A DNA stretch of 19,438 bases, taken from positions 1 through 19,438 of the forward strand of contig CAJMOJ010000039.1 in NCBI GenBank assembly GCA_905215035.1, in the 5' to 3' direction. The position numbers and the translations under genes are program-made. This document shows, piece after piece, positions 1-7,570 of the stretch. This DNA comes from an uncultured bacterium. Lineage in GTDB: Bacteria; Actinomycetota; Coriobacteriia; Coriobacteriales; Eggerthellaceae. The notes under the pieces were generated by a model. It had not been told where the DNA came from, did not search any database, and worked only from the letters and a program-made list of their open reading frames with translations. The first letter of the stretch is position 1; every line of letters begins with the position of its first letter.

Positions 1-1
1 T

Positions 2-301
2 GCGCTCCAACATCGTTCAGAACGACTTGAAACACATGTGCGCTCATTAAAAGAATACAGCCTCAACCTCCGTGAACTCTATCAATCTCAGATTGATCTG
101 CGCACCAATAACACCATGCGCACCTTAACTATTGTTACAACAATCTTTATGCCGTTAACTGTAATTGGTGGGTGGTTCGGTATGAACCTCATCATTCCAA
201 TTTCTGACAACCCCTGGAGTTTTCTCGTAGTAACTTTAAGTGCACTGCTCATCGTGATTGTAGAAACACTCTTTTTCAAATTCAGAGGATGGCTCAAATA
301 A
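2..301 (+). CDS. corA: CorA-family divalent cation transporter, C-terminal fragment
   Basis: The reading frame is open from the window edge, so this is only the last 99 residues and the true start lies outside. CorA proteins are pentameric inner-membrane channels for Mg2+ and sometimes Co2+ or Ni2+. The fragment shows the end of the long cytoplasmic stalk helix (SLNLRELYQSQIDLRTNNTM). A first membrane helix follows, ending in the family's GMN selectivity motif (here FGMNL), then a short periplasmic loop and a second membrane helix. It ends in a basic tail (FKFRGWLK), as in the family. It converges with the ABC permease gene and a hairpin sits in the 132-base gap. The family call is firm; Mg2+ specificity is inferred from the family only. 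Confidence 0.93.
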   Translation, partial: ALQHRSERLETHVRSLKEYSLNLRELYQSQIDLRTNNTMRTLTIVTTIFMPLTVIGGWFGMNLIIPISDNPWSFLVVTLSALLIVIVETLFFKFRGWLK

Positions 302-368
302 CCTCAAACAATCTCTCCATAACCTAATCTGTGATCTCTGATCTTAATAGCAATATCAATATCAACTT

Positions 369-415
369 CAATAGCAGTAGCGCTATAACAGTCTTCAAAA
401 GCGCTACTGCTATTG
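369..415. terminator. Perfect 16-bp hairpin between convergent genes
   Basis: Positions 369-384 and 400-415 are perfectly complementary (core AATAGCAGTAGCGCT pairing with AGCGCTACTGCTATT), with a 15-base loop. It lies between the convergent ends of the corA-like gene and the ABC permease gene, where a bidirectional terminator is expected. Neither side has a clear U-tract after the stem, so it is not a textbook intrinsic terminator. It could act with a factor or as an mRNA 3'-end stabiliser. Confidence 0.6.
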
Positions 416-433
416 CCGCTGCTACCCGTCTTC

Positions 434-2605
434 TTATATACGCTGCCCTACACCATCTTGATTGATAATTGAGCGCGCAGAAAAGTAGGTAATAAGATAA
501 TAGATGCCATAGACAATCAGGAATACAACACCAGTAATCAGACTTACTGTCAAAATATCCATATGACCAAAGATTGAAATAAAAGGCACGATCGTCGACA
601 TTGCGCAAATGGTATGCGCCACCGCGACAACTACCGGAGCAAGAAATACGAGTCCAATCTGTTGAGCAAGCGAAGCATTCAGCACATGTTTTTGAGCACC
701 CAACTTATTGAGTAGTTGATAGCGCCGACGATTATCGCTTGCATTAGTAAGTTGTTGAAGGGCAAGAATAGCGGCACAAGCAACTACGAGAACAAAACCA
801 ATATAAATAGCAAGATAGGCAATGATGGTGGAGAAACCAACACTTTGATCAAATACTTGCTGACGTGTCTGCGCAAGAGAAATGGGCCACAAGACTGCTT
901 GATTTGAACCATCACGCAATTCTTCTTCACATGCATCAAGATAAGCTGTGAAAGGCCCCTCTACTGCATCATCAACATATTGCACATCAAGAACGGTATT
1001 GACGGGGATCTCAGATGCGGGAATAACTTCGTCGGGAACGATGAGCGTCCCAACCGATGAAGGGAATGCTTGCGTCATAAAAGAATCCGTTACATAGGTA
1101 GGCGCAAGTACAAGATCACTATCCCACAAATGAAGCGTTGGTGTGCGCTTTGACGCATCCTCAATATATTTTTTAGTCAAATCATAATCAACTAACATGA
1201 TGGCCTGCGTAGGTTCAAGTGAAATAGTTTGCTTACCAGCAAGCTCCATAGCCGCATTGTATTGCGATAGTTTAACAACGGTTAAACTATTCAAGCCATA
1301 CGAACTCTCAACCTCTGATGCATAATCGATCAGTTTAATGCCAGCACTTTGTTCAAAATCCGCCCACGTAAAGTTACAAGAATAGGTGTCATACAGGTCA
1401 ACTTGCGCTTGGTTTGCTACCATAGTATTCCATGCGGGAGCGCCAAATCGTTCCGTTTGACTTGCAAGAGCATATTCCATACTGCCATCGTAAGAACGGT
1501 ATGAGGCTATATTTCGTTCATAAATTGCTTTGGCTTCATCAAAACGTTTTCTTTGTTCAGGAGTAAGCGAATCAAGATCAGAATTGGCGTAATTAGTATA
1601 TGCATAGTTGGTAAGCGTTGCGGCAATACTTGCAGAGTAAGGTGCGCTAATGCCGCTTTGAACCGAACTCGCAACACCAATACCTGTTGAAACGCTTGTG
1701 AGCGCCAAAAAAAGCGTTAAGCAAATGATGGTCAATGATACAAAGGTTGTATTGATGCGTGAAGCAATCTGACGTAAGGTGAAAGCGTTAAGTCCTTTCC
1801 AATAAAAGCCTTTTACTGTTTGCAAGAAACGAAGCAAAAACCCTGCTGATGAGTAAAAGAAAAGAAACGTCCCAACAATCATCATGCCTGTTGCAAGCGC
1901 AAAATTGCCATTCATGACAAATCCATTATTAACAAGAACAGCATATGCAGAACCTATAAGTGCCACCGACGCAAAAAAGAGTAGCAGCGTTGCTGGCAAA
2001 GACTTCACCAATAACGTATCGTTTTTTGCCTCTGATTTAATTAAATCGATGATACGCGCACGTGCAATAAAACGAATAGAGAGCAGCAGCGAGATTACAA
2101 ACATCACTAAAAAGGCACCAATAGTCAGCAATGCTGCTTTTTCCGAGAAGAAAACTGCAAAGCCAGGGATCTCGGCCACAAATAAGAGTGATGTCGCATA
2201 GAGCAATGCTATGGAGATGAGAAAACCCAGTACCAAGCCTACCAGCAGCGAAACGCCACCCACAAGAAAAGTCTCTATTGTAAGCAAACGCATCAAAGTG
2301 GCTTTAGGCATGCCCAACAATTGATAGAGCGCAAATTCATTATTACGACGTCTCACTAAAAAGCGATTAGCATATATAACGAGAAAGCCCAGAATCGCAA
2401 CAATAAAGACAGACACACCATTGATCAGAATAGACAAAAGTTCAATCATAGAACTTTGCTGCTCAGTGAGATTAAGTAATGCTTGCTGTTCTTGAATAGT
2501 GTTAAACGCATAAAAAAGCGCCACACCAAACACAAGCGTACAGAAATAAATTGCAAAGTCCTTATAAGATCTACGGACATTCGCAAGAGCAAGTTTAGCG
2601 ATCAT
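434..2605 (-). CDS. ABC transporter permease, FtsX/BceB-like
   Basis: A 723-residue integral membrane protein with ten predicted helices. Seven lie in the first 310 residues (about 17-36, 53-80, 104-143, 155-180, 203-227, 235-261, 286-310). A large extracytoplasmic domain follows at about 311-590, then three more helices (about 592-617, 650-672, 684-708). Two FtsX-type core modules flank the outside domain, which is the topology of BceB permeases; those sense and detoxify cell-envelope-active peptides. The segment FALYQLLGMPKATLMRLLTIE matches the conserved cytoplasmic coupling region. A GTG at 2614 overlaps the upstream stop, but it abuts the ribosome site. The ATG at 2605 follows AAGGGGAG with an 8-base spacer and is preferred. 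It is the second gene after the ATPase. The substrate cannot be read from sequence; the extracytoplasmic domain is not one I recognise. Confidence 0.88.
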   Translation of the reverse strand: MIAKLALANVRRSYKDFAIYFCTLVFGVALFYAFNTIQEQQALLNLTEQQSSMIELLSILINGVSVFIVAILGFLVIYANRFLVRRRNNEFALYQLLGMPKATLMRLLTIETFLVGGVSLLVGLVLGFLISIALLYATSLLFVAEIPGFAVFFSEKAALLTIGAFLVMFVISLLLSIRFIARARIIDLIKSEAKNDTLLVKSLPATLLLFFASVALIGSAYAVLVNNGFVMNGNFALATGMMIVGTFLFFYSSAGFLLRFLQTVKGFYWKGLNAFTLRQIASRINTTFVSLTIICLTLFLALTSVSTGIGVASSVQSGISAPYSASIAATLTNYAYTNYANSDLDSLTPEQRKRFDEAKAIYERNIASYRSYDGSMEYALASQTERFGAPAWNTMVANQAQVDLYDTYSCNFTWADFEQSAGIKLIDYASEVESSYGLNSLTVVKLSQYNAAMELAGKQTISLEPTQAIMLVDYDLTKKYIEDASKRTPTLHLWDSDLVLAPTYVTDSFMTQAFPSSVGTLIVPDEVIPASEIPVNTVLDVQYVDDAVEGPFTAYLDACEEELRDGSNQAVLWPISLAQTRQQVFDQSVGFSTIIAYLAIYIGFVLVVACAAILALQQLTNASDNRRRYQLLNKLGAQKHVLNASLAQQIGLVFLAPVVVAVAHTICAMSTIVPFISIFGHMDILTVSLITGVVFLIVYGIYYLITYFSARSIINQDGVGQRI

Positions 2606-2610
2606 GCAAA

Positions 2611-3408
2611 TCACTCCCCTTCTTCCAGGCGAGCAACGGTAGCAACAATAGCGGTATGAAACTCTTTACGATCACGATCATCACGACGCATTTGACCCCA
2701 CAGCTTACCATCGCGAATAAAGATAATACGATCACACCATGAAGCTGTTGCCGCATCATGCGTTACCATGAGGATAGTGGCACCTGAAGTTTTTAATGCA
2801 TAGAATGCCGTTAAGAGTTCGCGGGCTGACTTGGAATCAAGCGCACCAGTTGGCTCGTCAGCCAAGATAAGACTAGGACGCATAACGACAGCGCGAGCCG
2901 CTGCTGCACGTTGCTTTTGACCACCTGAAACCTCGTAAGGAAAGCGGTCAAGCGTTTGTTCGATTCCCAACTGCGCCGCTATTGTGCGAGTACGTTTTAC
3001 GATCTCTTGAGCAGAAACACCCGCAAGCGAAAGAGGTAATGCAATGTTTTCTTGAATAGTCAGCGTATCAAGCATGTTTGAGTCCTGAAAAACAAATCCC
3101 AACTCTTCTCGCCTGAAAGCAGCAAGAGATCGCCCCTGCAGCGCTTCAAGATTGGTGGCACCTACCCGGATCGAGCCGCTTGTTGGTGCATCAATTGTCG
3201 CAATACAATTCAGCAAAGTTGATTTGCCTGAGCCCGATGGACCCATAACTCCTACAAATTCTCCGGGAGCGACAGTAAAACTAATATGTGACAGCGCTTG
3301 AGTAATAATTCCATGCTGTGCCTCAGTGTGCTTGCGTTTACGAGAACTACCTTGACCATAGCATTTCGAAACGTCGCGTACTTCTAAAAGTGACGATGGA
3401 GCTGGCAT
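2611..3408 (-). CDS. ABC transporter ATP-binding protein, MacB/LolD/BceA type
   Basis: A 265-residue ATPase that powers the FtsX-like permease encoded directly downstream. Visible motifs are Walker A GPSGSGKS (56-63), Q-loop (VFQDSNML, Gln108), signature VSGGQ (160-164), Walker B LILADEP (180-186), D-loop (ALDS) and switch His217. The longer possible reading starts at a TTG (3453) or ATG (3450) with no ribosome site. The ATG at 3408 follows GGAAAGG at a usable distance and is chosen. Between the A-loop Tyr (CYG) and the first core strand there is a basic insert (SSRKRKHTEAQHG, about 21-33) longer than in typical relatives. The stop codon lies 5 bases before the chosen permease ATG, inside that gene's ribosome-site spacer, so the two are likely translationally coupled. 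Confidence 0.93.
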   Translation of the reverse strand: MPAPSSLLEVRDVSKCYGQGSSRKRKHTEAQHGIITQALSHISFTVAPGEFVGVMGPSGSGKSTLLNCIATIDAPTSGSIRVGATNLEALQGRSLAAFRREELGFVFQDSNMLDTLTIQENIALPLSLAGVSAQEIVKRTRTIAAQLGIEQTLDRFPYEVSGGQKQRAAAARAVVMRPSLILADEPTGALDSKSARELLTAFYALKTSGATILMVTHDAATASWCDRIIFIRDGKLWGQMRRDDRDRKEFHTAIVATVARLEEGE

Positions 3409-3508
3409 GAGCGTATCCCTTTCCAATCCGATGGATGATGTCTCCTGCATCAAAATATGGTTTGCTGTACAAACTTTCTTCGACGCATATTTAGATTAAA
3501 AAAGAATG

Positions 3509-3526
3509 CTGGCACCATACTGGCAC
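3509..3526. repeat. Direct heptamer repeat at 11-bp spacing, candidate operator
   Basis: CTGGCAC occurs at 3509-3515 and again at 3520-3526, one DNA turn apart, in the 220-bp region between the divergent ABC operon and the response regulator gene. OmpR-family regulators usually bind tandem direct repeats 10-11 bp apart, so this is a plausible site for the adjacent regulator. It lies about 85 bp upstream of the regulator's -35 and about 100 bp upstream of the ABC ATPase start. The role is inference. Confidence 0.4.
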
Positions 3527-3593
3527 ACAACTCACAGCAAGCTTACTATTGTGCGCATATCCTGACGTTTACCTGACTTACCATAAGCAATGA

Positions 3594-3629
3594 TAGACAC
3601 AAGAACGAGAGCGCGTTATAACGGTAGCA
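3594..3629 (+). promoter_or_regulatory. Promoter with predicted leaderless start for the response regulator
   Basis: TAGACA (3594-3599) and TATAAC (3617-3622) are separated by exactly 17 bases. Each has one mismatch to the sigma70-type consensus TTGACA/TATAAT. Six bases separate the -10 from the ATG at 3629, so transcription should begin at or beside the start codon and give an mRNA without a leader. Leaderless mRNAs are common in Actinobacteria. An upstream in-frame ATG at 3590 would lie ahead of this promoter and has no ribosome site. Confidence 0.65.
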
Positions 3630-4336
3630 TGGTAAAAAATCAGCTACATACTAAGACTATTCTTTTGGTAGACGATGAGCCTGAATTACTCAAGCTCATG
3701 GGTGCAGTACTTTACGCAGAGGGCTACACAAATCTTGTGTGCGCTAAATCGGTAAGCCAAGCATTAGAGGTTTATCAAAAAACAAAGCCCGATCTTGCTA
3801 TTTTAGATGTCGGGCTTCCTGATGGCGATGGATTCTCTCTTTGCGCATACCTTCGTGCTCTTGACCCTCAAAATAATCTACCAGTAATTTTTCTCACTGC
3901 ACGCGATGAGACTTCTGATAGATTGACCGGCCTGCGTAGCGGAGCTGACGATTACATTACAAAACCCTTTTCCCCTCAAGAAGTTATGCTTCGTGTAACT
4001 GCTGTTTTGCGACGCTGCTACCCCGAAGCATCTCCTGTATATGAGCTGGCATATTGCACGCTCAATCTTGATAACGTGGAGGTCGTACGTAAAGACGGCG
4101 AACGCGCCTTCTTAACAGCTAAAGAGCGCGATATTTTAGCGGTGCTCGCAGAAAACGCAGGCCGTATTGTAACTACCGATCAAATTTGCGAGGCCGCGTG
4201 GGGTTCCACGTTTGGATACGAACAAAGCCTTCAAACGCACGTGCGCCGTATACGAGAAAAGATCGAGGAGAACCCTTCCTCTCCTGTTTCCTTAGTAACG
4301 GTAAAAGGTCTTGGCTACAAACTGCTTCTTAGGTAA
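3629..4336 (+). CDS. OmpR/PhoB-family response regulator
   Basis: A 235-residue two-component regulator. The receiver domain (about 9-125) shows the acidic pair Asp15/Asp16, phospho-acceptor Asp60 (LAILDVGLPDGDG), Thr90 and Lys112 (DDYITKPF). A winged-helix DNA-binding domain (about 138-235) shows the usual recognition region (SLQTHVRRIREKIEENP) and the terminal hairpin TVKGLGYKL. The start is set at the ATG at 3629 because a strong -10 ends 6 bases before it; the ATG at 3590 would add 13 residues ahead of the promoter. The gene is divergent from the ABC operon and 64 bases upstream of the kinase gene. By position it probably regulates the transporter in response to that kinase. The family assignment is certain; the target genes are inferred. 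Confidence 0.93.
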   Translation: MVKNQLHTKTILLVDDEPELLKLMGAVLYAEGYTNLVCAKSVSQALEVYQKTKPDLAILDVGLPDGDGFSLCAYLRALDPQNNLPVIFLTARDETSDRLTGLRSGADDYITKPFSPQEVMLRVTAVLRRCYPEASPVYELAYCTLNLDNVEVVRKDGERAFLTAKERDILAVLAENAGRIVTTDQICEAAWGSTFGYEQSLQTHVRRIREKIEENPSSPVSLVTVKGLGYKLLLR

Positions 4337-4400
4337 GTCATAATAGATACGTCGCAGACCGCTCTCAAACACACGATTATTACCCACGTTTTTCACTAAT

Positions 4401-6140
4401 ATGCCATCCAACAAGCAACATATTCATTTTGAAAACGGATGTATCTATGACCCTTCTGTCTATAATGACATCCCCAAAGGCAGCACACCGCTTCCCCCCG
4501 TTACCGAGCGCAAAAAGACAACCTATACCAAACAAGCCAAACGACCAGGTAAACACTTTGCTGCAAAACAGGTTCTTATCTTTATGGGTATGGTATTCAT
4601 TATTGTTACGCTCGATTTCTTCTTGTACCTCGTATTTTCCATTGCAGAGTTTGCCGGAAGCGGCGATGATCTCCACAATCCTTCCAGCTACATTTGGGAG
4701 CTTAAAGACCAGCTTTCTGAAAAGGATGGCCAATGGAGCGTCACTAATCCTGATACACTCGGGGGCGTCTTAGAAGAAAACGACTGGTGGGCACTCATTA
4801 TCAATAAAGAAGGAACGGTTACCTGGTCAGAACGCGCACCGCTCTCAGAAACTGCAACACTCGCTGAAACATCCACTGACAACAAGAATATAGAGCGATC
4901 AATTCCTACGCATTATTCGCTCAACGACATCGCCCTTATCAATCATTACCAACAAATCAATCGCTATCCTATCTTTGTTGCCCCGCTTGAAAATGACAAC
5001 CTGCTCGTACTTGGTACGCCGCGTGGCTCGTACTGGATTGCTGATACCAAGTTGCCTCATGATGCAATGTTGCGCATCCCTCTCTACCTCGTCATTGTTT
5101 TGCTGTTAGACACCTTGATTGTGTATCTCCTCTACACGTTTTCTAAACACACCGTACTGCGCAATATCGAACCTGCCCTCAAAGCGCTTGACGATCTATC
5201 CCAAGAACGCCCCGTCAATGTTCATTTCGATGGTCCCTTACAAGCCATCGGCAATAAAATCAACTCGGTTTCCAACATCTTGCAGCGCAAAGAACAAGCA
5301 CGTAAAAATTGGATTGCTGGCGTCTCGCATGATGTGCGCACTCCTCTTGCCGTTATCATGGGACATGCCGAGCGCATTTCCACTGATCCTGAAGCCTCAT
5401 CGCTTGACAAGCAATCGGGAGCGCTCATTGTGCAGCAAACCGAGCGTATTCGCGACCTCATTGAAGACTTGAATATTGCCTCTCATCTTGAATACGACAT
5501 GCAACCGTTACGGCTCACTTCTTTTTCGCTTTCGCGCTTGATCCGCTCAGTAGTAACAGACTACCTCAACCGCGATACCTCGGAAGCATACACGTTTGAA
5601 ATCATTATTTCACCTGAAGCAGAGCAGACAAGTTTCTTAGGTGATGAGCGCCTGATTGCTCGCGCACTTCACAATGCCATCAATAATGCCGTCAAGCACA
5701 ACGAAACAGGCTGTACTATCACCGTTAGTCTTACCATGCCATCAGATCATGAAATCGAACTTTCGGTATGTGACGATGGGGTTGGCTGTTCGCCTGCTAT
5801 ACTCGCACATCTTCAATCAGAAATCGCACTTGCACGGCAAAGCATTCTGCAAGCAGAGTCTTCTTCGGCTACATCCCACGCCTCCCAAAACCCCACGAAC
5901 CCTATCATCGAGCCCCCTCTTCTTGACTCAGCCAATCCCTTTGCAACATCTCCTTTCAATTCAGACACCGCTACTCCCCTCGCCACTCCACTTGATGGGC
6001 TAAAACAGCACGGTCTTGGTGTAGCTTTAATCGCTCGCATTGTCTTTGCGCATGGGGGTCAAATGATTATTAGAAGCGCGCCTTTACAAGGTTTTGGCAT
6101 TGTTATGACCTGGAACCTCGACACCCATGTGGCACAATAG
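4401..6140 (+). CDS. Membrane sensor histidine kinase
   Basis: A 579-residue kinase, partner of the adjacent regulator. Residues 1-56 are a polar cytoplasmic leader, then helix 57-82, an extracytoplasmic domain of about 140 residues (83-225), helix 226-248, a short linker, and the dimerisation domain with phospho-acceptor His310 (GVSHDVRTPL). The ATPase domain has an N-box (NAINNAVKHN, about 425-434), G1 (CDDGVG, Asp458/Asp459) and G2 (HGLG, 537-540). The outside domain has the feel of a Cache/PDC fold (WALIINKEGTVTW; LLVLGTPRGSYWIA), but I cannot prove it. The ATP lid between G1 and G2 is about 75 residues, enlarged by a Ser/Thr/Pro/Ala-rich stretch near 485-532. No ribosome site precedes the ATG, which is the first start codon in its open frame. 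It lacks the short intramembrane architecture of BceS kinases. Confidence 0.92.
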   Translation: MPSNKQHIHFENGCIYDPSVYNDIPKGSTPLPPVTERKKTTYTKQAKRPGKHFAAKQVLIFMGMVFIIVTLDFFLYLVFSIAEFAGSGDDLHNPSSYIWELKDQLSEKDGQWSVTNPDTLGGVLEENDWWALIINKEGTVTWSERAPLSETATLAETSTDNKNIERSIPTHYSLNDIALINHYQQINRYPIFVAPLENDNLLVLGTPRGSYWIADTKLPHDAMLRIPLYLVIVLLLDTLIVYLLYTFSKHTVLRNIEPALKALDDLSQERPVNVHFDGPLQAIGNKINSVSNILQRKEQARKNWIAGVSHDVRTPLAVIMGHAERISTDPEASSLDKQSGALIVQQTERIRDLIEDLNIASHLEYDMQPLRLTSFSLSRLIRSVVTDYLNRDTSEAYTFEIIISPEAEQTSFLGDERLIARALHNAINNAVKHNETGCTITVSLTMPSDHEIELSVCDDGVGCSPAILAHLQSEIALARQSILQAESSSATSHASQNPTNPIIEPPLLDSANPFATSPFNSDTATPLATPLDGLKQHGLGVALIARIVFAHGGQMIIRSAPLQGFGIVMTWNLDTHVAQ

Positions 6141-6146
6141 TCTTCT

Positions 6147-7490
6147 ATGAAAAAGTCGTCATCACATAGACCAAAAAAGCGCAATTTTAAAAGACGCCAC
6201 CCTCAAGAGCGCAATTCCCACAAGGGTAATTACCAAAAGCGTAGTTCTCATGTAAGCAATGCTAAAAACAATGCAGGAAGTGGCACACCTATACAAGGAT
6301 GTTTTTACTGTTCTCGCGCAAAACAATGTGGCGCTTGCCCCGAAATTACGACCCCCTACCCTGAACAGCTTCAGGCGAAACAAGATTATCTTACTGACTT
6401 ATTCAAAGACCTCTATGCCTCTGACACACATATCTATGCGCTTGCTGGTATGGACAATCCTACGCATTATCGCAATAAAGTCATTTCTCCTTTTGCTTGC
6501 GCAAAAGGTGCGACAAAAACAAGTAATCCTGAAATTCTCACCGGCATGTATGCACGAGGAACTCATCGTCTTATCAATACCGATAACTGCCTTGTAGAAA
6601 ATGAAACAGCCAATAAAATCGTACAGGCAATACGCGCATTAATGATTAAATATCACATGGAGCCCTACAACGAAGATACGGGCGAGGGCTTTATGCGGCA
6701 CGTTGTGATTAGAGTTGGCCACACCAGCAATGAGGTGCTCGTCACCTTGGTAACCAATAAAGAGGAATTCAAGGGAGCCAAAAACTTCTGTCGTGAATTA
6801 GTCGCTCGCGTGCCTGCAATTACCACTATTGTTCAAAACGTCAATACACGCCAAACTAATGTCATTTTGGGCGATAAGCTTGAGCGCACACTCTATGGTC
6901 CCGGCTTTATATTAGATACGCTTTGTGGAGTCAGCTTTAGAATTTCATCGCACTCATTTTATCAGGTTAATGCTTCACAAACAGAAGTGCTCTATCATCG
7001 CGCATTGGAAATGGCGCATCTTTCAGCAGGAGATTGTATTATTGATGCCTATTGCGGAACAGGCACTATTGGGTTGGCTGCTGCAGCTTTATACCAAGCA
7101 CATCTTTTTGGTGTTGACTCGGTAGCTGCCGCCATTCGCGATGCACAAGAAAATGCACGTCATAACGGTATTCTTTCAGCAGAATTTATTTGCGCAGATG
7201 CAGGAGACTATCTGCAAGAACTCGCCCATCACCAACAAACAGTAGATGTCGTCTTCATGGATCCACCTCGAGCCGGTTCAAGCAAAGATTTTCTTGAAGC
7301 ACTCATCGCTTTAAAACCAAAACGAATCGTCTACATCTCATGCAACCCTAAAACGCAAAAACGCGATGCTGAGATTCTATGTGATGCAGGCTATACCATT
7401 ACCGAGGCTCAGGGTGTTGATATGTTTCCTCATACCGACCACATCGAACACATTATTACTCTTGAGCAAAAAGGAGCAGAGGCTCGATAG
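6147..7490 (+). CDS. rlmD: 23S rRNA (uracil-C5)-methyltransferase, RlmD/TrmA family
   Basis: A 447-residue SAM-dependent enzyme that methylates C5 of a uridine, most likely in 23S rRNA. The Fe-S ligands fit the RumA pattern: Cys55-x5-Cys61-x2-Cys64 plus Cys148 (TDNCLVEN). The SAM site is DAYCGTGTIGL (300-310), followed by FMDPPRAG (370-377) and the catalytic nucleophile Cys399 in YISCNP. The end motif VDMFPHTDHIEHI is typical. The usual N-terminal TRAM RNA-binding domain is missing. In its place are about 45 Lys/Arg/Ser/Asn-rich residues that probably bind RNA non-specifically. The ATG lies 6 bases after the kinase stop, with no ribosome site, so it is probably translated as part of the kinase operon. 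Which uridine is modified (U747 or U1939 type, or a tRNA position) cannot be read here; the gene symbol is a best guess. Confidence 0.85.
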   Translation: MKKSSSHRPKKRNFKRRHPQERNSHKGNYQKRSSHVSNAKNNAGSGTPIQGCFYCSRAKQCGACPEITTPYPEQLQAKQDYLTDLFKDLYASDTHIYALAGMDNPTHYRNKVISPFACAKGATKTSNPEILTGMYARGTHRLINTDNCLVENETANKIVQAIRALMIKYHMEPYNEDTGEGFMRHVVIRVGHTSNEVLVTLVTNKEEFKGAKNFCRELVARVPAITTIVQNVNTRQTNVILGDKLERTLYGPGFILDTLCGVSFRISSHSFYQVNASQTEVLYHRALEMAHLSAGDCIIDAYCGTGTIGLAAAALYQAHLFGVDSVAAAIRDAQENARHNGILSAEFICADAGDYLQELAHHQQTVDVVFMDPPRAGSSKDFLEALIALKPKRIVYISCNPKTQKRDAEILCDAGYTITEAQGVDMFPHTDHIEHIITLEQKGAEAR

Positions 7491-7515
7491 CTCCGATACC
7501 TGTTAGGCAGATTTA

Positions 7516-7545
7516 CGCTCATGCAAGTACGCGATTACATGAGCG
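7516..7545. terminator. Weak hairpin between convergent genes
   Basis: CGCTCATG (7516-7523) pairs with CATGAGCG (7538-7545) over a 14-base loop in the 80-base gap between the methyltransferase and tyrosyl-tRNA synthetase genes. A TTTT run follows only about 15 bases later on the + strand. A terminator is expected here, but this one is weak and the call is tentative. Confidence 0.3.
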
Positions 7546-7570
7546 CTCGACACTATCACGTTTTCAGTTC

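Noticed and set aside
1884..2201. 105-codon open frame on the + strand
   Set aside because: It is antisense to membrane helices of the ABC permease, with no start signal and no recognisable features.
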